Part shown: in pieces, positions 45,796 to 56,500 of the stretch
Layout: each line of letters opens with the position of its first letter
Numbering within the stretch: position 1 is the stretch's first letter
Origin: Bacteroidales bacterium UBA3844
GTDB lineage: Bacteria > Bacteroidota > Bacteroidia > Bacteroidales > Paludibacteraceae
Length of the DNA stretch: 64,000 nt
Direction: 5' to 3'
Assembly (NCBI GenBank): GCA_002392915.1
Contig: DGHQ01000024.1
Span: 201,234 to 265,233 of the forward strand
Notes under the pieces: model-generated
Seen by the model: only the letters and a program-made list of their open reading frames with translations
Told to the model about the DNA's origin: nothing
Databases searched by the model: none
Position numbers and translations under genes: made by a program

Positions 45796-47280
45796 ATGAA
45801 AAGCAGTTCTATTTTATTGGGTATTATTCTGCTAATTGCTTCCAGTTGTGCAGAAAAATCGCCAAATTCTGACAACTATCAGAAAGATTCACTTTGCACT
45901 GTCAAAGAAACAAATTTTGACGACATAGATGAAGAATCAGAAAATAGTAATAACAACGAAAAAGAAGAAGACATGGTAGATATTTCGGATTTATTTTCAA
46001 GTGAGGAACTTGATAAAATTAGATTTAATTTCATAAGTCAATTGCGTTTTGAATTCAAGTCTTTTAGTATAGGATACGAAATAGCTCCGCTATCAGAAGC
46101 GAAAGACAAAAACTTTATTAATCATGAGATTTCCGACGAAGAAAAATCAGAGAATATGGATGTAATCTACCGCATTTTATTGAAAAATTATCCTATCTTC
46201 AAACCTGTTTCCAAAGAGTTGTTTGAAGAAAAGATGAAAAAGGTGTTTGATATAGACATTAACGACAGGACGATACGCGGGACATCGTTTTTCACAAATC
46301 ATTCAATGGAAAACAAATTTGATTATACTACGTATATTGACCTTAAAAATCACATCGTGACATTTGGGAATCTACCATTGATGTTTAAGAAAGAAATGGA
46401 TTGGGATGGATTTTATAAGAAACTGGAAAATTTAGACCAAGAAACTATAGAGTATTATGACACCGAAGTAAGTCTTTATAAGGAGTATCTGAACGAGGCA
46501 TCCCAGAAAAAATATTCCATATACTGTTCAAAAAAGAAATTGGAATATCTTTTTCACATCAACAACTACGTGTTCTATGACAGCCAAGCAAGTCTTTCTT
46601 GGCTGTTAAGTAAAGAATCTGAATGCATTGCATTTTTTCCCTATACTCAATTTACAGATATATTATTTTATTTTTTTAATTACGATAAAGAGCCAAGGAT
46701 AAACAAGAATAATTTCCGTTTCGACATAAGTAAAGGGTTTCCATTAAAAAGCGATAGATACAAAAGCCTTTTTGGAGAAGTGGAAAGTTGTTCACAGACT
46801 CAGTATTATAACTATTTCAAGTTCAAAGTTCGCACAGGAATGATGCAATATGTAGTAGATAATTGCTATGATGAGACAGATTTGGATACCTTCGGAATAA
46901 GGAAAGACAAACTGATCTGCATTATGGAAGACTGTTTCGAATATCTCTTTGAATATGTGCTAAAAGGAGACAAATACAAAGAATCAAATGGGAAATATTA
47001 TGAAAATTCTTATGGAACTTATGAATCATATGGATGCCACTACTACCAAGTCTGTGCATACTTGGCTTATTATCTCACAAAAGCACACGAGAAATTTGTT
47101 TCATACGACCATGGTGATCCCCGTTGTTGGCATAATGCGTTGGTCAACAATTTGCGTGAGGATCTGAAAAACAACGATGCCCGTTTTGAAAAATACGTGA
47201 AGGAAAATAACTATTTCCATCTTGAAGGTTTCGAACAAATCATGAAGGATGCCCATGATCAAGCAATGGCTGAGCCATAA
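45796..47280 (+). CDS. Lipoprotein, probable immunity protein to the T6SS effector
   Basis: A 494-residue protein starting one base after the effector stop; an ATG at 45784 would overlap it by 11 bases. The signal ends in lipobox ASSC (about Cys18), so it is anchored in the periplasm or outer membrane, the place where a peptidoglycan-cutting effector would act. The rest has no recognised domain; it is rich in Tyr, Lys and Glu, with YGTYESYGCHYYQVCAYLAY and a late CWHNALVNNL. Immunity is inferred from position and location. It might instead bind the effector during secretion. Confidence 0.75.
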   Translation: MKSSSILLGIILLIASSCAEKSPNSDNYQKDSLCTVKETNFDDIDEESENSNNNEKEEDMVDISDLFSSEELDKIRFNFISQLRFEFKSFSIGYEIAPLSEAKDKNFINHEISDEEKSENMDVIYRILLKNYPIFKPVSKELFEEKMKKVFDIDINDRTIRGTSFFTNHSMENKFDYTTYIDLKNHIVTFGNLPLMFKKEMDWDGFYKKLENLDQETIEYYDTEVSLYKEYLNEASQKKYSIYCSKKKLEYLFHINNYVFYDSQASLSWLLSKESECIAFFPYTQFTDILFYFFNYDKEPRINKNNFRFDISKGFPLKSDRYKSLFGEVESCSQTQYYNYFKFKVRTGMMQYVVDNCYDETDLDTFGIRKDKLICIMEDCFEYLFEYVLKGDKYKESNGKYYENSYGTYESYGCHYYQVCAYLAYYLTKAHEKFVSYDHGDPRCWHNALVNNLREDLKNNDARFEKYVKENNYFHLEGFEQIMKDAHDQAMAEP

Positions 47281-47533
47281 AAATAAAGCGGTTTGTATGT
47301 TTGGGTCGTCACATAGATATTGATTTTGTGAATCAAGTGTTGCAAGTGAATGAATAATGGGGATTTAAGGGGCATGTTTTATTAACATTGCCTCTAACCT
47401 CTATTCTCTTTTGCAAGTTCCAATGATGGATGTTGCAATGCTCTGTCAGCTCCATCTCTCAGTTGTTTGATGATATCACAAAATGGATTTCTCACTTTTT
47501 TTCATATAATTGCTTTGTTAATAGGGAAATTAT
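47281..47533. other. Gap before the TraN-like module
   Basis: No gene, terminator or repeat was recognised in this stretch. Confidence 0.5.
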
Positions 47534-47587
47534 TTTGCAGAAAATATACTTTTTCGTAATTTTGCAACCCGTAACCTTAACCGGTTA
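47534..47587 (+). promoter_or_regulatory. Promoter and palindrome upstream of the TraN-like gene
   Basis: TTTG (47534-47537), 19 bases and TAATTTTG (47557-47564) give a full-consensus promoter. The perfect palindrome TAACCGGTTA (47578-47587) lies just past the expected start of transcription and could be an operator. Confidence 0.7.
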
Positions 47588-47603
47588 TAGTAAAAGTTAG
47601 AAA

Positions 47604-47738
47604 ATGAAGTTATCAGAAAGTCCTTATGAGTTGTTGATGCGGTATGTTTTGAAAATGCGATTTTTTGATCATATAACAATTTTATTTTTCAACTTAGTAA
47701 CTGATTGGAAATTGTATCATAATAATTTGTCAAATTAA
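47604..47738 (+). CDS. Possible 44-residue small protein or leader peptide
   Basis: An open frame starts 40 bases after the -7 box (MKLSESPYELLMRYVLKMRF) and ends 2 bases before the TraN-like ATG. It is rich in Phe and Leu in its middle and could be membrane-associated. No homology is recognised; it may be a chance frame. Confidence 0.35.
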   Translation: MKLSESPYELLMRYVLKMRFFDHITILFFNLVTDWKLYHNNLSN

Positions 47739-47740
47739 GA

Positions 47741-48892
47741 ATGGACAACAAACGTGACATCTACTGTGAAAAAATAGATTTGCGTCTATTATTGTTTTCA
47801 CTCTTCATTGTGGTGTTTTCTTTTTGCATTAGCAGTACAAAAGCCCAAAACAAAATCCGGCCGATCAATCTTCAGTTGAACGACAATAAATATCTGTTTA
47901 TCAAGTTTCCTGCAGAAGTCAACTATGCCGACATGGGAAGTTACGACCTTACGGCTAAAAAATGTCTCGACAGAATAATAAAGCTGAAAGCAACCACTCC
48001 ACGATTCGAAAAAACAAATTTTAGCGTCGTCACAACTGACGGAAAATACTACAGCTTCATAGTGGAGTATAATTCCAAACCGTCATACATCGCCGTCGAC
48101 ATGGCAAACGTGAAGGATAGCATCACGTCTACGGATATTATTCCGTCTACAGGAATTGAGGTAAGCGATATTCACACTACACATGTCATCCTGCCTACAA
48201 AAGTGGCTGATATCGCCCTTGGTCACGAAGAGGTCATAAGCGAGAAAGCGGATCCGACAGACAACATTGTGAAAGTGAAAAGCGTGGTGGATAAGAAAGA
48301 AATTTTCGTCGAAACATCCATCACCGTCGTCACCATCGACGGGAACATCTACCCTATGACCGCTGTGTATGCAAAAAATCCAAAGGAAATGAGCATCTCC
48401 TTCTCAAATGAAGGCAATGCTTTGTTTAATGACATGAACGTCGACGACGATAAAATGCGAAAATTATCAGAATGGATCATACAGAAAGGACAGTATATCA
48501 ACGACTTAGGAATGGAAGAGAATAAGATGATGTTTCTATTAAGCAGCGTCTTCACGGATCAGGACATTATAGCCTTCCATCTTTATGCCAAAAACAAAAG
48601 CAAAATCGATTACCCAATCGACTTTGTGAAAGCTCACATCGCCGACAAGAAGACGGGAAAAAGATATCTCACTCAAGAGGAGGAACTATACCCTTTTTAT
48701 AGCTATTATAGCGACGACGGGAATGTCATCCACGGCAAGGATGATATAGATATAGTGTTCTTCTACAAGAAGTTTACAATCTCAAAGGAAAAAATCCTCT
48801 ACTTTGAGTTGTATGAGGAGAATGGAGGACGAAACCTAAGGTTCAACGCTCCATACAAGACTATTATTAATGCAGAAGTGATGGAAAAATAA
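47741..48892 (+). CDS. TraN-like protein (DUF4138) with duplicated N-terminal domain
   Basis: A 383-residue secreted or membrane-tethered protein; a hydrophobic segment (about 14-36) ends in a signal-like KAQ. The C-terminal part (about 235-383) matches conjugative transposon TraN: IAFHLYAKNKSKIDYPIDFV, YLTQEEELYPFY, KKFTISKEKILYFELYEENG, GRNLRF. The N-terminal TraN strand pattern occurs twice, at about 45-125 (FIKFPAEVNYADMGS; TNFSVVTTDGKYYSFIVEY) and 140-215 (HVILPTKVADIALGH; TSITVVTIDGNIYPMTAVY). TraN is thought to be an outer-membrane-associated part of Bacteroides mating channels. No other mating genes are near, apart from a TraO-like gene. Confidence 0.82.
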   Translation: MDNKRDIYCEKIDLRLLLFSLFIVVFSFCISSTKAQNKIRPINLQLNDNKYLFIKFPAEVNYADMGSYDLTAKKCLDRIIKLKATTPRFEKTNFSVVTTDGKYYSFIVEYNSKPSYIAVDMANVKDSITSTDIIPSTGIEVSDIHTTHVILPTKVADIALGHEEVISEKADPTDNIVKVKSVVDKKEIFVETSITVVTIDGNIYPMTAVYAKNPKEMSISFSNEGNALFNDMNVDDDKMRKLSEWIIQKGQYINDLGMEENKMMFLLSSVFTDQDIIAFHLYAKNKSKIDYPIDFVKAHIADKKTGKRYLTQEEELYPFYSYYSDDGNVIHGKDDIDIVFFYKKFTISKEKILYFELYEENGGRNLRFNAPYKTIINAEVMEK

Positions 48893-48894
48893 GA

Positions 48895-49023
48895 ATGATA
48901 ATGAGACATTTAAACATGTTTTTAGTCCTATTGGTAGGAATGGCATCTGGCTTCAGTATGGAAGATTGCATCGCAAACATTAGTGAGGAGCCAGATATTG
49001 TATTGACAATTAAAAATGTATAA
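48895..49023 (+). pseudogene. 42-residue remnant resembling a lipoprotein signal region
   Basis: Starts 2 bases after the TraN-like stop. MRHLNMFLVLLVGMASGFSMEDC resembles MRYLSFILFLLIGFSSCDTREDW at the start of the lipoprotein encoded at 49604, also at base level. The lipobox cysteine is missing here. It is probably a decayed partial duplicate, or less likely a small secreted peptide. Confidence 0.5.
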
Positions 49024-49049
49024 ACGAATTTTGGGAAATATCTGTAATC

Positions 49050-49568
49050 ATGAAAAAAATATACGTTATTTTATTGGCACTATTCTGTGCTATCGGTTGT
49101 TGTAATGCTCAGCTAATTCATACAAAAGGGCAAATGGGATTGGGATTCCGTTGGGGTAAAGCCTACAAAAATGACTACAATATTGGATTGTTCTACAATC
49201 TGTATACAAGCGAGAAGCTCGGGCTTTTGATTGAGCTCGACAGGGAAAAAGCCGAGTTTGAGTTTAGCAAATTCACAAATCAGTTCCTGCTAGGAGTGGG
49301 TTGTGAGGTCGCAGTTTGGCATCCATCTCCAAAGTTTTATATCAATTTGGATTTGGCAGGTAATATTGGTTATGACCAGTGGGATTGCACGGTCATGGAT
49401 TGGCAGGAGAAACATATTGTAGGAGGAGCCAACGCAGGTGTAGGATTTGAATTATACCCTTGTCATTTCTTATCTTTCGTGTTAAAAGCCAGAGAATTCA
49501 TGATTTATGGCAAAGGAATGAACTATCTGAAACCAGATTATTCATTGGGTGTAAAGGTGAATTGGTAA
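49050..49568 (+). CDS. TraO-like small outer-membrane beta-barrel protein
   Basis: A 172-residue protein with a signal peptide (MKKIYVILLALFCAIGCCNA). Alternating hydrophobic strands and an aromatic end (YSLGVKVNW) indicate a small barrel. Order and spacing of motifs follow conjugative transposon TraO: glycine-rich first strand (GLGFRWG), central LLGVGCEVAV and FYINLDLAGNIGYD, and late GGANAGVGFELYPCHFLSFVLKAREFMIYG. TraN and TraO are neighbours in Bacteroides conjugative transposons, which supports the call here. The match is moderate. Confidence 0.65.
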   Translation: MKKIYVILLALFCAIGCCNAQLIHTKGQMGLGFRWGKAYKNDYNIGLFYNLYTSEKLGLLIELDREKAEFEFSKFTNQFLLGVGCEVAVWHPSPKFYINLDLAGNIGYDQWDCTVMDWQEKHIVGGANAGVGFELYPCHFLSFVLKAREFMIYGKGMNYLKPDYSLGVKVNW

Positions 49569-49603
49569 GACAAGTCAAAAACAATTATTTAATGCACATA
49601 GTA

Positions 49604-50518
49604 ATGAAAAAAGATAGATTGACCATGAGATATTTAAGTTTTATTCTATTTCTATTGATAGGTTTTTCCTCTTGCGACACTAGAGAAGATTGGTTTGCAA
49701 AAGAAGGGGAAGGTGCTACTTTCATCATAAAATCATGCAAGAGTGCGTGGGGGTATTATGACCAGAAGATGGAGCAGTACGATTTTAGGAATGATACTGT
49801 TTACAGTGACAACAGCAGTCGGGTCGTCGAGATCAATGTTAAGGTAGATCACATTGAGTGGAATGATGATCGCTATTCCCCTGGAATGGATTATGCCAGT
49901 GAAATTTTGTATCTTGATGTGGAAGGTTTCGGACAGAAGGTCTGCAGAACTCAATATTCTGATAGGAATGTCACAACGGATCGTTTGGAACCTCATTTTG
50001 TGAGTTCTAAAAAAGGAACTCAATTTATTTTTATGAGTAATTACGGAGCTGACTATCCAAAGACAAGTAACGATACCACAAAAGCCCCTGTATTGAACAC
50101 CGCACACATGATCATGGAGGTTGAGGATGTGTTCCGAAACAAGTACAATTGTCATGTTAAGATTAATTGTTTGGGTGACATGGCACCAATACCTGTAATG
50201 GAGGTGAAGGATGTGGATGGAAAACCTATGGAGAAGGTATTTAATCTAGGCAAAAGCCACGACAAGGATGGAAGTGTAGTGAAGTACGAGTATTGCATCG
50301 GCGGTGAAATACGAGAGTATGATCTGCCAACATTCGACTGTGATCCTGCGGGAGTCCCAGCAGGAAAAGGTGCATACGGAGGAACATATATAACATCTAC
50401 TGAACAGAGTGAGATCAAGCATGCATTCCAAAAGAAAGGAGAACATATAGTCTTTTACAGATGTATGGACAATCTTGGATTGTGGAGTCTTTGGGGATAT
50501 AAGATAGTAACAATATAA
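49604..50518 (+). CDS. Lipoprotein of unknown function
   Basis: About 304 residues. The signal ends in lipobox FSSC (from ATG 49604, or from ATG 49625 at MRYLSFILFL); longer readings from 49460 run through the TraO-like gene and are rejected. The middle is beta-rich with a PKD-like stretch (KVFNLGKSHDKDGSVVKYEY) and an end typical of such folds (HIVFYRCMDNLGLWSLWGYK). It sits between the TraO-like gene and the giant protein with short gaps, so all are likely cotranscribed. It may bridge the barrel and the secreted giant. Confidence 0.78.
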   Translation: MKKDRLTMRYLSFILFLLIGFSSCDTREDWFAKEGEGATFIIKSCKSAWGYYDQKMEQYDFRNDTVYSDNSSRVVEINVKVDHIEWNDDRYSPGMDYASEILYLDVEGFGQKVCRTQYSDRNVTTDRLEPHFVSSKKGTQFIFMSNYGADYPKTSNDTTKAPVLNTAHMIMEVEDVFRNKYNCHVKINCLGDMAPIPVMEVKDVDGKPMEKVFNLGKSHDKDGSVVKYEYCIGGEIREYDLPTFDCDPAGVPAGKGAYGGTYITSTEQSEIKHAFQKKGEHIVFYRCMDNLGLWSLWGYKIVTI

Positions 50519-50529
50519 AAATTGAATCG

Positions 50530-53500
50530 ATGAGACTAAAAAAATATTTATTCGCCTTTGTATTGGTTTTTATTCCAGTACTCGCATTTTGTGAGGTTTT
50601 TTATGAAAACGCTGATGGGTGCACTTGGAATTATCTAGCAGGTTCAAAATATGGTGAAATTAAATTTCCTAAAGATCTGAAATGTATCTCGCTCAGCACA
50701 AACAAGACATACATCACACCTAACACAAGTGTTAATGTTACAAGAGGTAGGTATCAAGTCTATGCCAACAGGCCTGACAATGGTAATGAAGATGTTTTGG
50801 GATGTGATCTTAATGAGAAACTATATTTCTTTGTTCAGATCCTACCTGACGGAACAGAAGAGGGGCCTTTCGAATATGATCAGTTTAAGGATAGAAGTGG
50901 AAATAAAACTGATTTCTACAATTACAGTGATGGTTTTGAGAAGAATGAACGGACATGGACATTTAACGCCCGGACCCAAACAGTCACTTACGAAGGTTTG
51001 AAAAAATCTTATAAAAATGGAACATTTAGTAAGGAATTAGACCAGCTCGGAGCATCCTCCATTAACATCAGATTTCAGGTAGCATCTTGGATAAATGTAA
51101 AAAGAGGAACTAAAAGAGATAGAAATGATAGGGAAAAAACTATAATAGGAAACTCCGCCAATATCACTTTCTATGTATGCAAACCAGGAACAATTGGAGC
51201 CAATCCAGCTAGAACTCCCCAAATAGAGGAGTCGGACGGAACTGCTAAATATTGCATTTATCCTACGCCTGTTGGATCTGCCTCTGATAATGTAATGCAG
51301 ATAACAAATATACAAAGCCCTGGATATTACAATAGGGATTTATTTTTTTCTTGGGATTTGTACAATAATGACAAATCTCATATAAGCAATTATTATAGAC
51401 CTGTGTTTTTGGAATCTAGCAATACTGCTCTTGATATTTTCGCAACATTCAAATATTCAGATTTAGGAGATTATAAGGTTGGAGACCAATACACTCTTAC
51501 TCGTTCAATAAGTTTTACCAACGAATATAAGAATGAGTTGGATTGTTCTACACCGGAAATAACTTTTGAAATCGTTCCTGAGGCATTCCTTTCAGAGAAG
51601 GGTGTGAATTCTGTAAAAGTCTGTCCCAAAAAAGAAGATCAGCAATTTTCTGGATCCAAGGAGTATCAAAATCCGGATTGGATGTATTTGAAGGGAGAGG
51701 AAATAAAGTTCAGAGACAGTGACAACCGAATTGTCACCTTAAGCGACGCTATGTATGACGCATATGGAATCAAGTACGGATGGGAATATTCTACTGACAA
51801 GGAAAATTGGATTCTGTTAATTGATAAAACTGATGCAGAGGCGAAAGTCCTTCCAAACGGAGACTATAACTACACCAGTAGCTTTTTGTCTTGGACATCA
51901 GTAAAGGAACAGGATTTGTTGGTGCCAAACAATATGTTCGCTGATGGTAAGACTCGTTATTTCCGACAGGTTGTGACTTTGACTAATTTCTCAAACAGAA
52001 AAATCGTTTCTGAGAAATTACATGAGGCAACCCCTTACTATATCATAGAGAAAAGTGATTTTAAGGTTCAACCATTAGGCACACTATGCGCTGACGGAAC
52101 TTCACAGGAAGTGGAGTTGAATGTGTCTTTCACCAAAGCTGAGAGTTCGGCAACGCTAGCCGGATATAAATGGGTGTCTGATGACGCCGCTTTCCAGTAC
52201 GACTGTAGGTTCTTAGGAAAAACGGAAGAGTACAAGGATATTAATTTGTATGCAACATACAATATCTTTGCCGATGAAGTAAAAAAATACGACGCAAATA
52301 TAGCCGTCATCGACGGATGCGGAACGAAGGTTGAGCTGAAAGATTCTCTAATGCTTGAGGAGCAGCCAAAGATAGATCCTAACAATGTGATATGCACAAA
52401 CGCCACATACGAGTACAATGAGCTGCAGAAACGAGTGGAGGTGGTCATTCCCGAAGGAGTGGTGGGCTATCTTCTTGTCGACAAGAGCGACGCCAACTAT
52501 TCGACAAGCCTGTACGAGTACAGCACAAATGGAAACACTTATTCGAAGCTTCCGAGCCGAGGCAAGGATGTGATGCTAACTTCACAAAATGAGCAGACTT
52601 ACTATTTTAGAAAGACTGACACAAGAGGAAACCAATGCGTAAGCGAAGACCTGACAGTGTTAGTAAAGAAGGTCAGCTCTATTGTAGGAAACCGTATAGA
52701 CAAAGACACAATATATGTCTGCAAAAAATCAGGCAATCCGCTTATCACTGCGGAGTCTGTCAGTGGTGGATTTGGAGACGATGCGACTCTCTCTTATTCG
52801 TGGATATACAGCTATGACGACAAGGACTATACGCTGATGATGGACGACTCCAAGCCTCTGGCAGATGCAAAGGTTGCCGAGGGAGTATGGAACCAAGTGG
52901 TGGACAAGAAAGTGTACATCAGAAGAATCGCCACAAGCAAGAAGGGAACAGGTGTTTTGAGTGACACCAGCGACGCTTTGGTGATCATTCCGTATTCCGA
53001 CCCTGTAGTCGCATTGAACGTCGACACAAACTATGTGTGCTATGGAGACGAAGTGATTCTAAACGGAAGTGTGGATGCAAATTTCAAGGATCAGATAGAG
53101 AAAACGAATGTTGATGTCAAATATTGGTATGCAGGTGGAAAATCAAATTTTGACACCATTCCTACCCTTGCTCCGTATCATCTCACTGTTATAAAAGACA
53201 CTCTTGTCTCCTTGAATGTGGAATTCTGTGGCAAGAGAGTGTCGAGCAAAGGAGTTACGATTACAAGCGGAAAAAATCTCAAACCTAGGATGGCTAACGG
53301 AGCATGTAGAGTGAGGGGAAAGAAGATGACTGCCTCCGTGATTTTTGTCAATGCCGACTACACATACAATATCAACGGAACTGAAGGATATTCGGCGGAA
53401 ATAGACATCCCTAAATCTGGAGGATTCACATACAATGTGACAGTAAGCGACTCTAAATGTACAAAGACATTCACAGAGGAAGTGAAGGATGGAGAATTGA

Positions 53501-56500
53501 CCGATTCGTTGAGGCATTTTGAGTTGGCGGTGGACGGAAGCAAACTTTCGAACGGACAGAATATATGTGCTGGTGTGACACACTCTTTTGCTAATATAGA
53601 CCAAGAGAGTATTAACCACATCGCCAATACTTACACATGGTATGTGGATGGCAAATCGCAAGCGTACAGCAATAGCGCTTCTTTCTCTTATTTGTTGGCG
53701 ACACAGGGAAAGACATACACTGTCATGCGAAAGAGTGAGGAGATAAAGGGAGGAGAAACATGCCAGTCTATCCTCGACTCAATCAAGGTAGTGACATACA
53801 ACAATATCAGCGGTGCCGAATTGACAGTGGACAAGACGACTGTATGTTATGGCGATGGACTAAACATGACAATCAGCGGAGTGAAGGGTGCCAGTGAGGG
53901 TGTGTACAAATACACAATCTACGACGGAACAGACGTCGTTGCAAGCAATATTGTAGGATTTGGAGAGAGTGCTACGGAAAATGTAGACAAATTAGGAACA
54001 GCCGGAATGCATAATCTTTATGCTGTAGTGAGCGACACTTCGACATGTAACAGCAACTCCACTTATTCCCAAAAGACCGATAAAATACAGGTGTATCAGG
54101 CTGAAACCGCGGAGTTTGAGTTGACTGCAACACCATCGGTAATCAAAGAAGACGCTGGTCTTACTCAGGTTATCATTACAGCAACAGCAGTTAATGGAGG
54201 CAAAGTGACAACGGACAATTTCACATATTGGTATACCAATGGAGAGGGTACTGTTAAGAATGAGGCGACAGGAAACTTCAAGGTAAGTGTCGACGGATCG
54301 GATTTCAATGCTTATGGAATTTTGACTTTCGATGTAGAAAGGACAGTGGATGTCACTGGATGTAAAGCGACAAACAGTGTCACAATATCGCAGACAGCTG
54401 GATTTGAGGATCAGCCAAGTATTCTTTGTAAAGAGGCTAAAGACGACGATAAAGCTGAAATCTGTGATGGATCAGAGGTGGAACTTTCCATTTCAGTGCT
54501 ACCATCGTATGGTACAAAAGTGTTGACATCAGAGGATGTGACATACACATGGTATAGAAATGGAATGTTGGTGCCAGGAACCGGAGCCTCTTATATGGCG
54601 ACAGCAAAGGCTGGAGACACCACACTTTACCAATGCAAGATAAGCTATGTGTATGACAAAGCAATGAAGCCGGCTTATGTGTTCAGCAACGAGTTTAGGC
54701 TTATTGGCAAGAAGGGAGTTGTGTTAGGCAACGTCTACCAGCAGGGTGACAAATCACGAAATGTCGCTTTGTGTGTCGGCAGTGACAAAGAGGTCACATT
54801 GAATGTTGATGCAGAATATGAGGCTAAGGATGAGATTAGCTGGCAGCAAAGCACAGACGGAAAGACATGGATTCCTGTGCCAGAGACAAACATAAAGGAG
54901 CATGTTGGCAACACATTGGTTGTGAAAGGCTCTTACTATACTGGAAATAAAGGAAAACACTATTTCCGAGTCATGGGCACAAGTGATTGTGGCACAGAAA
55001 CATACAGTAAGCTGTTTACTCTTGAAGTGGAAAGCCTCCCAGACGTACCAGTTGTGGCATTGAGAAACAGCAATGTGATCAATGGAAATGTAAGCAGCTT
55101 GAATTTCTCTCCAAAGAATAATTATGCTGGCTACCGCTATGAGTGGGGAGTGAGCGAGGATGATATCTCTTCCTTCTCTACAGGAGGTGCACAGGCGGTT
55201 GTTAATGGAGACTTTGCGGTGGGAGATAACACCGTCTATGTGCGCAAGGTGTCTACTACAGGCGGACATTGTGCGAGTGCTGTGGTTTCTTATGGCTTTA
55301 AATTGTATGAGGAGTTGAGCATTGGAAAATTGGATGAAACAAGTATATCTAAAGTAAGATGTCCTAATGATGATAAATTGACACTTCTAATTCCAAGCGT
55401 GAGTGGAGGAAGTGGCTCTTATGATATAACATGGCAGTATAAGAACGAGGGAGGGGATTGGATCCCATTCAGCAGCACAAGCAAGTTGCCATTTAACGTC
55501 ATAATTTATGATCCGACTCTTATGGCAGATGGAAATACTCTGTTCCAACTTAAAATAGAAGGATTGTCTACAACAACAACATTCCGAGCAATAATCGCAA
55601 GCACAGGAGACTATAAGGGAGCAACGAAAGTATCGAATGAATACAAGATAGAGTTCTACGAATCATTGAAAGACGATGGCATCGACATTTCTGAGGAAGA
55701 GATATGCTACGGATCTATAAATGACAGAATAGTAGGAAAATCTACTACTGGAGGATATGCACCATACCGATACCAGTGGTATAAGACAACAAACAGGGAA
55801 GACTCTACTTCATGGGAGGTAATCCCGTCGGCCACATTGCAGAACTACACAAAGAGAGACACTTTGTATGAGACAACGTTCTACAAGAGAGTAGTGACAG
55901 ACGGATGCGGAAGCAAACTTGAAAGTGTGTCGAAACGTGTTGGAGTGAACGACAAGGTTGAAATCAAGCCAGAAGACATCAGATATGAGTCTATCGTATC
56001 AAACGGTAACGTCGCTACAATGTGGGGAATGCCAAACGGTGAGGCTGACGCAAGCCAATATGTCTGGTATAACGAGAACTGGCAGACTCTTGACACAACA
56101 AAAGTAAGGGAATTGTATGCGACTAAAAATTCATTGACCGTGCCGGGATTACACCAGCACAGCAAGTTGTATGTGTATTATACGAAAAAATATCTTGACG
56201 GATGTTTGAGCTACAACAGCGACACCTTGGTTATCACAGCGAGCAAGAACACAAGCGGAAATATCTTTGTGAACGCAGAGAACGAGGATAATTTCTGGGT
56301 ATGTTCAGGGACAACAGACATTGAGATCCTTTCTGAAAGCAATCCTTTGAATGCAAAGGGATACTCATGGCATTATAGAATCACAGAATATAATGCCGAT
56401 GACGAGGCTGTGACAGGTCTGTGGGAGAATGTAGGAGGCACTATAGAATCTTTTGCTACAGGGGAGAACATCAATCTTGACACTTGCGGATTGAAAAGGG

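Noticed and set aside
47741..49568. Integrated conjugative element
   Set aside because: Only TraN- and TraO-like genes are present; there is no integrase, relaxase, coupling ATPase or attachment-site repeat, even at the tRNA genes.
49460..49603. Upstream start for the lipoprotein after the TraO-like gene
   Set aside because: It overlaps the TraO-like gene in another frame and would hide the lipoprotein signal.
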